In this document: positions 1-5,037 of the stretch, piece by piece
How positions within the stretch are numbered: position 1 is the first letter of the stretch
How the letters are laid out: every line of letters starts with the position of its first letter
Source: Halanaerobium sp.
Lineage (GTDB): Bacteria > Bacillota > Halanaerobiia > Halanaerobiales > Halanaerobiaceae
DNA length: 7,644 nucleotides
Reading direction: 5' to 3'
Assembly: GCA_003070825.1 (NCBI GenBank)
Contig: QBLP01000076.1
Location: forward strand, 1 to 7,644
Translations under genes and position numbers: made by a program
Notes under the pieces: model-generated
Seen by the model: the letters and a program-made list of their open reading frames with translations, nothing else
Databases searched by the model: none
Told to the model about the DNA's origin: nothing

Positions 1-19
1 AGATGTGTATAAGAGACAG
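1..19 (+). other. Tn5 mosaic-end adapter, left (technical sequence)
   Basis: These 19 bases match the hyperactive Tn5 transposase mosaic end used in tagmentation libraries exactly. The same 19-mer occurs in inverted orientation at the other end of the window. It is not part of the organism's DNA and should be trimmed; genomic sequence begins at about position 20. The following bases 20-57 are AT-rich, lie downstream of the last gene of the operon, and show no coding region and no convincing terminator. Confidence 0.97.
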
Positions 20-57
20 TTTTTAAGTAGATATTTAAGCAGTTTAGAACTAAAAAA

Positions 58-1476
58 TCAATCAACTTTTGCAAATTCTTTGACCAGCTTTTTTGCCAGA
101 TTTTGATTGATCATTGAAAATGGTCCTCCAACACAGCCTCCTGTACAGGCCATCCCCTCCAGAAAATTATATTTGTGTTTATCCGCCTTAATTAAATGAA
201 GCTCTTTTTTCAATTTCCCCAGTCCATCTACCTGTTTGCTCTCAAAATCAGCTGCAGCCATTTCCTGCAGAGATTTCTGCAGCCCACCTGCATAGGCAAA
301 CTGTCTGCCCAGCTGCCCTGCATCTTCAATTTTTTCTTCTTCAGTTATTTGAGCTAAATTAATATCACTGGCGGTAAATAGTGCGAGCAGTTCGGCAAAA
401 GTTAAGACATAATCTACATTTTCATCTTTTAGAGCCTCCGCTTTTTTTGCTGTACAGGGGCCAACAAAGACAGTTTTAAATCTCTGATTTTTACTCTTAA
501 TTTCTGCCGCGGTTACTGCCATCGGGGAATCTGTATTGGAAATCAGAGTGGAAAGTTCCTCAAATTCATTCTCTACCATGGATTTAAAGGCAGGACAGCA
601 GGAAGAAAGTAATGTCTCATCTGCTTCAATCTTTTCTTCCAATTCTTCAGCCTCAGCTGCTGCTGTTATTTCAGCTCCAGCTGCAACTTCTCTGACCAGC
701 TCAAAACCAATTTTTTTCAGGCTATATTTTACCTTTGCTGCACTCTGCTGATGTCCAAATTGACCTAAAAACGAAGGGGCAAGCATCACAGCCAGTTTGC
801 TTTCTTCAGCAAATAGATTTACTGCACCTTCAATCAAATCACTAACTGCTGTTATCGCTCCAAAAGGACAGGCTGCAATACAGCTGCCGCAGCTGACACA
901 TTTATCTCTATCAATTTTAGCCTGGCGGTTGGAATCAGAACTGATGGCATCAAGTTCACAGGCTCTGCTGCAGGGACGCTGATTTTCTAAAATAGCATTA
1001 TAAGAGCAGGCTCGGGCACATTTTCCACACTCCACACATTTCTCCTGATCGATATAGGCTTTGTTTTGAATAATTACTATCGCATTTACCGGACAGGCAT
1101 TAACACATTTATGAGCCACACAATTTCTGCAGGCATCTGTAACAATGTATTTATCAATTGGACAGCTGTCACAGGCCATATCAATTACCTCGACCACACT
1201 ACTTATTTTCTGCTGACGAGGAAAAGAAGCTGCCAGTTCTTCTAATCTCCGATCTTTATTCTCAGCAATATTAAAGCCAAGTACTGCTTTGATTCTTTCA
1301 TCAAAAATGGCTCTCTCCTTAAATTCACAGCATCTGTAGCGGGGTGTGTCTTTAGTTATCATTCTTTCAGAGAGGCTGGAAATTTCAGCTGTCAGATTTC
1401 CCGCTTTAACAAGTTTCAGCAGTTCAATATATAATCTTCTCTTTAATTTAATAACTTCAGAAATATTATTACTCAT
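58..1476 (-). CDS. Group B-type [FeFe] hydrogenase with several N-terminal [4Fe-4S] clusters
   Basis: This 472-residue protein would catalyse reversible proton reduction/H2 oxidation in the cytoplasm. The N-terminal RYRCCEFKERAIFDER stretch (C49, C50), the C102xxC105P pair and the following cysteine pattern match the group B family as I remember it. Ferredoxin-like cysteines follow: C116/C119/C124/C128, C147/C150/C153/C157, then C169 and C173 with C193/C196/C199/C203, enough for three or more [4Fe-4S] clusters. The H-domain has APS at 233-235, SSCCP (C293, C294), GPCTAKK (C341, K344) and EGMACTGGC (C444, C448), so all four H-cluster cysteine ligands are present. E275, E278 and S313 align with the proton-path residues E279, E282 and S319 of Clostridium pasteurianum CpI. 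The start is supported by TAGGAGTG about 10 nt upstream, which overlaps the stop of the preceding [2Fe-2S] protein gene (13-nt gap). It is the last gene of the operon. No NAD-binding subunit is nearby, so ferredoxin or the adjacent small protein is the likelier electron partner. The physiological role of group B enzymes is poorly known. Confidence 0.9.
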   Translation of the reverse strand: MSNNISEVIKLKRRLYIELLKLVKAGNLTAEISSLSERMITKDTPRYRCCEFKERAIFDERIKAVLGFNIAENKDRRLEELAASFPRQQKISSVVEVIDMACDSCPIDKYIVTDACRNCVAHKCVNACPVNAIVIIQNKAYIDQEKCVECGKCARACSYNAILENQRPCSRACELDAISSDSNRQAKIDRDKCVSCGSCIAACPFGAITAVSDLIEGAVNLFAEESKLAVMLAPSFLGQFGHQQSAAKVKYSLKKIGFELVREVAAGAEITAAAEAEELEEKIEADETLLSSCCPAFKSMVENEFEELSTLISNTDSPMAVTAAEIKSKNQRFKTVFVGPCTAKKAEALKDENVDYVLTFAELLALFTASDINLAQITEEEKIEDAGQLGRQFAYAGGLQKSLQEMAAADFESKQVDGLGKLKKELHLIKADKHKYNFLEGMACTGGCVGGPFSMINQNLAKKLVKEFAKVD

Positions 1477-1489
1477 CTTGTTGACACTC

Positions 1490-1729
1490 CTATCTTATAT
1501 TTTCTCTTATAATCTTATCTAGTTTTTCCGGGTTTAGATCCTGATAAACTTTACCATTAAATTCTGCGACCGGCGCCTTTTCACAGCAGTTATCAATACA
1601 GTGACTTGTTTTTAAGTCTATCTTTTCCCGTAGCTTATGATTAAGATTTTCTACAGACTCCAGCAGATCAGCAGCTCCCATCAAGTGGCAGGGGGTTCCT
1701 ATACATATTTTTAAAGTATTTTTAGACAT
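1490..1729 (-). CDS. Thioredoxin-like [2Fe-2S] ferredoxin (NuoE/HydC-like), second copy
   Basis: This 79-residue protein matches the thioredoxin-fold [2Fe-2S] domain found at the C-terminus of NuoE and HydC. The cluster pattern is C9-x4-C14 near the N-terminus and C44-x3-C48 after the central helix. An additional cysteine, C49, sits directly next to the fourth ligand. It lacks the N-terminal helical region of full NuoE, so it is a stand-alone small electron carrier or redox relay. The start is well supported by AGGAGG about 8 nt upstream, inside the 19-nt gap after the phosphatase gene. It ends 13 nt before the group B hydrogenase gene, which suggests that this hydrogenase is its partner; that pairing is inference. 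It differs clearly in sequence from the other small [2Fe-2S] protein at 4623-4871. Confidence 0.87.
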   Translation of the reverse strand: MSKNTLKICIGTPCHLMGAADLLESVENLNHKLREKIDLKTSHCIDNCCEKAPVAEFNGKVYQDLNPEKLDKIIRENIR

Positions 1730-1748
1730 CTATTCCACCTCCTCTGGC

Positions 1749-2903
1749 TTAAAACCATTCAATTTCAACCTTCTTTTTTATTCTCCGAAGCTGTTCAGCA
1801 ATCTGACTTATTATCTGGCTTCTAATTCCTAAATTAATGGGCAGGTTCAGGCTCTGATGAGATTCGTTAACAGCTCGCCCCACCAAAAATCTAACACTAT
1901 CACTTTCTAAAAGAAGTCGGGTGAAACGAGAAGCTCCATCTTTACCAGCAGCCGGAATCTGACCCGGTTTATATTTTTTTAACAGTGAAAGAACCCTATT
2001 TAATGTTAATAACCCTTCAGTTAGGAGATCAAAGCCCTCCATTTGACTGGTTGGAGGAATATCTTTATCATAATATTTAAGTCCAACCTCCAGTTTTTTA
2101 TTCAGTTCGCGAGCTGCAATTTGAGCTGTTGTACCGCCACAAATTATTTTTTTACCCTCTGCCTCAGAGATTTTTACCGCAAGTAGACTGTCATCCTCTG
2201 CTTTTAAGGGAGGACCACTCCAGATATTCACTTTTCTTTTTTTTCTGTATTTCATTCCGATAATTGTAAAATCATCACCGGCCTGATCTCCATAAAAGGT
2301 ATTGAAAACTTTAACCAGCTTATTAATATTATATTTTAAATCAGCCTGATTTCTTCTGACTGTTCTTTCAATTTCTGCAGCAACTCCATCCCAGCCCAGA
2401 CCAAAATTTAAAAGTCCACCTATACCAGCATGAGTCACCCCATCACTGACCAGAAATAGCTGGTCTGATCGCTGAAATTTAAAATTGGCTTCTCTAATTT
2501 TTTTACCTTCTAATTCAAATTCTCGATAATCTAATTTCTGCACCTGATTATTTCTAAATAAAAAAGCTGAGGGGCTATCAATTTCTATCAGCCGAAGCTG
2601 ATGTTTTTGGTCAATTATTAAAAAAGCCAGGGTTGCATAAGCAATTCCTCTGACTTCACAGACCGGAAGTGTCGCCAGGATTGTTGAAAGAATTTCTTTT
2701 AAAGGTAATTCCTTTTCCAGCAGTCCGGAGGCAATTTTGGAAGTCAGGGTGGAAAGAATATTAGCTTTAATACCACTTCCCAGACCATCTGATAGAACAA
2801 CAATGGTTTTTTCATTTTTTTTGATAATTTCTACATTATCACCACAGACTTCTTCTCCGCCTTTAGGAATTGATCTATAAAACTCTTCAAAAACCAGTTC
2901 CAT
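1749..2903 (-). CDS. SpoIIE/PP2C-type serine/threonine phosphatase with an extra C-terminal domain
   Basis: Residues 1 to about 220 form a SpoIIE-like PP2C phosphatase domain, expected to remove phosphate from Ser/Thr residues of a partner using two divalent metals. Visible metal-site motifs are CGDN (D22), LSDGLGSG (D39), VSDGVTHAG (D154) and GDD (D210, D211), so the site looks intact. Residues about 224-384 are a separate domain with a CGGTTAQIAAREL motif (254-266), an FDLLTEGLLTL helix and a hydrophobic LVGRAVNESHQ strand/loop. I cannot name this domain and I do not see it in sporulation SpoIIE. There are no membrane segments, unlike SpoIIE itself, so it should be cytosolic. Its ATG shares one base with the stop of the PAS hydrogenase gene (TAATG) and only a weak GGTGATG lies upstream, so translation is probably coupled. 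SpoIIE-type phosphatases are known neighbours of PAS-containing [FeFe] hydrogenases, which suggests a signalling link. No cognate kinase or phosphorylated substrate is in the window. Confidence 0.87.
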   Translation of the reverse strand: MELVFEEFYRSIPKGGEEVCGDNVEIIKKNEKTIVVLSDGLGSGIKANILSTLTSKIASGLLEKELPLKEILSTILATLPVCEVRGIAYATLAFLIIDQKHQLRLIEIDSPSAFLFRNNQVQKLDYREFELEGKKIREANFKFQRSDQLFLVSDGVTHAGIGGLLNFGLGWDGVAAEIERTVRRNQADLKYNINKLVKVFNTFYGDQAGDDFTIIGMKYRKKRKVNIWSGPPLKAEDDSLLAVKISEAEGKKIICGGTTAQIAARELNKKLEVGLKYYDKDIPPTSQMEGFDLLTEGLLTLNRVLSLLKKYKPGQIPAAGKDGASRFTRLLLESDSVRFLVGRAVNESHQSLNLPINLGIRSQIISQIAEQLRRIKKKVEIEWF

Positions 2904-4630
2904 TAATCATCACCAGCCTGCAGCAGATCTGCGAGTTCTGTTAAAGCCGCTTTAGTCTCTACAGTTGTTTCCCCCAAAAGACCAGCTATTTCCTGAACAG
3001 TCTGCATCTGTTTATTGACAACATCATTTGTCTTTTCCACAGCTACTTTTTTCATCTTCTGCAGTTTAAGCCGCTGTTTTTCCTGCTGACTGATATCAGT
3101 TAAAATGCCCACTATTACTTTATGCTCCTTGAGAGCAAAAATTGTCTGATCAACGATAATAGTTCCATTTTTATAAGAACATTTTTGGTGAATAAGGCGC
3201 TGATTATGATTCCAGACTTTTTGAAAGCTGCTGCTGTCAATGAATTTATCCAGTTTTATCCCCTTCAGTTCTCTTCCTTTCTGGGCAAATAATTCCCGGG
3301 CCACCGGGTTGAATTTTTGAATTTTCATCTGATCATTGACCACTATAATTGCATTATGTGATGACTCCACAATAATTTGAGAAAGAGACTCTGCTCGTGA
3401 TTTCATATAAGGAATACACATTTTCTTTTCGGCAAAGCCGTGATAAACTGCTGCTGCCTTTTCCCGGCAGCTGGAATAGCCGCAGCCGCCGCAGTCTTTT
3501 TCATCTTCTTTCTTTTCTTTAGCAATTGCAGTTAGAATTTTTTTGATTTCTGACTCAGGTACCTCAGGCAGCTTCATTTTTTTATTCTGATGTTTTCTTT
3601 GAATCGATATTTCTGGATCTGCTGGAAGATAACTTTTTACTTTATTTTTTTTATTTGCGGATAAATAATTATGTACTTCTAATTCTTTTAAAGGGATACT
3701 CAATTTATTATTAATCGCCGGTCCATTAATACAGCCCCCGGAACAGGCCAATAGTTCTACAAGCTCCACCTTAATCTTTTCTTTATCTTTTTTTAGATCC
3801 TCCAGAAAATTTATGATATTATCCAGCCCACTTAAATGCAGAGCCTTATTTCCACATCCAGGGTCAGCTCGGAGTAAATCTGCTGCCTTAACCGCCCCAC
3901 CAGAAAGTGCATAATCTGCCGTCAGCCGGGTGGCAGGAAGGTCAACTTCTGCTTCTTTCAGTTCAGCAATTTCTATTCCCTGCTGCTCTAAAAAAAGCCT
4001 CAGGTGTTCAAAAGTTATTACAATATCAGGCCGGTAATCTCTTCTTTTTTCATTTTTTGCTTCTTCAATTTTGGCCAGACAGGGACCAATAAAAACAACT
4101 CTTGTCCGCTTAAATTTATTTTTTAATTCAGCAGTCTGCAGCATCATTGGAGAAAGAACTGAAGCCAGCTGCGGCAATAATTCGGGATAGTGTTTTTCAA
4201 TTAAATTAACTACTGCCGGACAGCAGGAAGTCATCAGTGTCTGATCCATTTTCTTTCTTTCTTCTTTAAACTGCTGTACTACTCGTGCTGCAGCTTCTGC
4301 AGTCTCCGCTACATAATCAAAGCCAATTAATTTTAAAGCATTAATTAGCTGTCCAGGTTTTAGATCAGGAAAAGCTGCTGCAAAAGATGGTGCTATAGAT
4401 GCTACTAAAAAACTGTCAGATTCTAAAAAAGCCTGCAATTTATTTTCCTCAAACAGGGCACTTTTTGCTCCCTGGGGACAGGTCTTAATGCAGTTACCAC
4501 AGTAAATACACTTTTCTTCAATGATAAAGGCCTGATTGTCTTTAAATCCGATCGCCGCCACTGGACATTCTCTAAGACACTTATGACAGTCCTTACAGCT
4601 GGCAGGCTTGACAATTAGTGTCTCATTCAT
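2903..4630 (-). CDS. PAS-domain [FeFe] hydrogenase, HydS-like/group C sensory type
   Basis: With the start at 4630 the protein has 575 residues: two ferredoxin-type [4Fe-4S] motifs (C12/C15/C18/C22 and C41/C44/C47/C51); an H-domain at about 75-310 with APS (80-82), TSCCP (C136, C137), GPCLAK (C184, K187) and LLACSGGC (C296, C300); a further Fe-S domain, CGGCGYSSC (C380, C383, C388, with C405); a PAS domain at about 414-514; and a C-terminal helix to 575. All four H-cluster cysteines are present, so it should bind an H-cluster. This layout is that of putative sensory hydrogenases such as Thermotoga maritima HydS. A related PAS hydrogenase (hfs cluster) has been implicated in H2 production in Thermoanaerobacterium, as I recall, so a catalytic role is not excluded. 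An ATG 14 codons upstream (4672) also opens the frame. I prefer 4630 because it gives the usual short lead to the first CxxC and overlaps the upstream stop by only 8 nt. No kinase or cyclase domain follows the PAS domain, so output must go through a partner, probably the adjacent phosphatase. Confidence 0.88.
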   Translation of the reverse strand: MNETLIVKPASCKDCHKCLRECPVAAIGFKDNQAFIIEEKCIYCGNCIKTCPQGAKSALFEENKLQAFLESDSFLVASIAPSFAAAFPDLKPGQLINALKLIGFDYVAETAEAAARVVQQFKEERKKMDQTLMTSCCPAVVNLIEKHYPELLPQLASVLSPMMLQTAELKNKFKRTRVVFIGPCLAKIEEAKNEKRRDYRPDIVITFEHLRLFLEQQGIEIAELKEAEVDLPATRLTADYALSGGAVKAADLLRADPGCGNKALHLSGLDNIINFLEDLKKDKEKIKVELVELLACSGGCINGPAINNKLSIPLKELEVHNYLSANKKNKVKSYLPADPEISIQRKHQNKKMKLPEVPESEIKKILTAIAKEKKEDEKDCGGCGYSSCREKAAAVYHGFAEKKMCIPYMKSRAESLSQIIVESSHNAIIVVNDQMKIQKFNPVARELFAQKGRELKGIKLDKFIDSSSFQKVWNHNQRLIHQKCSYKNGTIIVDQTIFALKEHKVIVGILTDISQQEKQRLKLQKMKKVAVEKTNDVVNKQMQTVQEIAGLLGETTVETKAALTELADLLQAGDD

Positions 4631-4871
4631 TTTGATCAGCCAGCAGATGCCTTTTAAAAATTTTTCTGGCATTCTCCTCAGTAACTGCTGCTATTTTTTG
4701 GTCATTTATCTCTATATTAACTCCTTCAGTACAGTTTCCCTGACAGAAACTGCCGGAAATTTTGACATCTTTAAGTTGATTTTTTTTAATTTCTTTTTTA
4801 AAGATTTCAATTATTTTTTCTGATCCCTTTAGATGGCAGCTGCTGCCAACACAAATAATAATTTCATTCAT
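4623..4871 (-). CDS. Thioredoxin-like [2Fe-2S] ferredoxin (NuoE/HydC-like), first copy
   Basis: This 82-residue protein has the thioredoxin-like [2Fe-2S] pattern C7-x4-C12 and C43-x3-C47, as in the C-terminal half of NuoE/HydC, and probably works as a small electron carrier or relay. The start has a strong TAGGAGGAG site about 7 nt upstream. It is the first gene of the operon, about 40 nt downstream of the predicted transcription start. Its TGA stop lies inside the first codons of the PAS hydrogenase gene (ATGAATGA, 8-nt overlap), so the two products are probably made in coupled amounts. The natural inference is that it exchanges electrons with the PAS hydrogenase. Stand-alone copies of this domain commonly sit next to group B and C hydrogenase genes. 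Confidence 0.87.
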   Translation of the reverse strand: MNEIIICVGSSCHLKGSEKIIEIFKKEIKKNQLKDVKISGSFCQGNCTEGVNIEINDQKIAAVTEENARKIFKRHLLADQNE

Positions 4872-4905
4872 TTTGACTCCTCCTAAGTTTTATCTGACAG
4901 AATGC

Positions 4906-4917
4906 TTAAGAACTTAA
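4906..4917. repeat. Short inverted repeat TTAAG-AA-CTTAA near the predicted transcription start
   Basis: Two perfect 5-bp arms (4906-4910 and 4913-4917) flank two bases. The repeat lies immediately downstream of the putative -10 box, over the expected transcription start, where a bound repressor could block initiation. In this AT-rich gap such a short repeat can arise by chance, so the regulatory reading is tentative. Confidence 0.25.
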
Positions 4918-4946
4918 ATTATAATTTTGCGAAGATTAGTAAAATA
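4918..4946 (-). promoter_or_regulatory. Candidate sigma-A promoter of the hydrogenase-phosphatase operon
   Basis: On the minus strand a perfect TATAAT (4923-4918) lies about 50 nt upstream of the first ATG. The hexamer 17 bp further upstream (4946-4941, TATTTT) is a very poor match to TTGACA, and neighbouring spacings are no better. The promoter therefore has a good -10 and a weak -35, compatible with activator control. It lies after the adhE terminator, so the operon should have its own start. The predicted leader is about 40 nt, too short for a riboswitch. Confidence 0.45.
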
Positions 4947-4965
4947 TCTACTATATACGATATTT
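4942..4965. promoter_or_regulatory. Candidate operator: inverted repeat AAATATC-N10-GATATTT
   Basis: Perfect 7-bp arms (4965-4959 and 4948-4942 in minus-strand reading) are separated by 10 bp. The promoter-proximal arm overlaps the weak -35 position. The spacing and location would suit a dimeric transcription factor. I do not recognise the motif as a standard Rex, FNR or CcpA site. High local A+T content makes chance occurrence possible. Confidence 0.3.
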
Positions 4966-4971
4966 CGAATC

Positions 4972-5001
4972 ACAAAAAGATGCTCTGGGGAGAGCATCTT
5001 T
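4972..5001 (-). terminator. Rho-independent terminator after adhE
   Basis: A perfect 11-bp stem (4976-4986 with 4991-5001, core AGATGCTCT/AGAGCATCT) encloses a 4-base loop. In minus-strand reading it ends in a TTTTTGTG run, giving the U tail of an intrinsic terminator. It begins 36 nt after the adhE stop codon and separates adhE from the hydrogenase operon. In the plus direction the tail is only TCTTTCTG and no plus-strand gene precedes it, so minus-strand use is clear. Confidence 0.9.
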
Positions 5002-5037
5002 CTGCATAGAGTATATTTTAGCATTTGGGCAAATTTA

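Noticed and set aside
20..57. Terminator downstream of the group B hydrogenase gene
   Set aside because: Only a 4-bp inverted repeat (AGTT-TAG-AACT) is visible, with no GC-rich stem or U tail; the real end of the operon may lie beyond the insert.
536..982. Short plus-strand open frames at 536-751 and 797-982
   Set aside because: They lie antisense within the group B hydrogenase gene, are low-complexity Ser/Ala-rich, and have no recognisable domain.
2903..3100. Histidine kinase domain after the PAS domain
   Set aside because: There is no H-box, N-box or G-box; only about 60 helical residues remain before the stop.
4631..4672. Start of the PAS hydrogenase at the upstream ATG (4672)
   Set aside because: The GAGGAG before it is only one base from the ATG and encodes part of the preceding protein (TEEN). 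It would add 14 atypical residues and a 50-nt overlap. The ATG at 4630 fits the family better, although it lacks a strong ribosome site.
3907..4823. Short open frames at 3907-4092 (+), 4423-4614 (-) and 4608-4823 (+)
   Set aside because: All overlap the PAS hydrogenase or first [2Fe-2S] protein genes in other frames; the protein sequences look non-native and have no family match.
58..4871. Electron-bifurcating trimeric HydABC hydrogenase
   Set aside because: There is no NuoF/HydB-like flavoprotein with NAD and FMN sites; the two small [2Fe-2S] proteins alone do not make that complex.
4955..4975. Rex or FNR-type operator based on TTGTGA near 4975-4970
   Set aside because: Only one half-site is present; no matching inverted half occurs at the required spacing, and the TTGTG belongs to the terminator tail.
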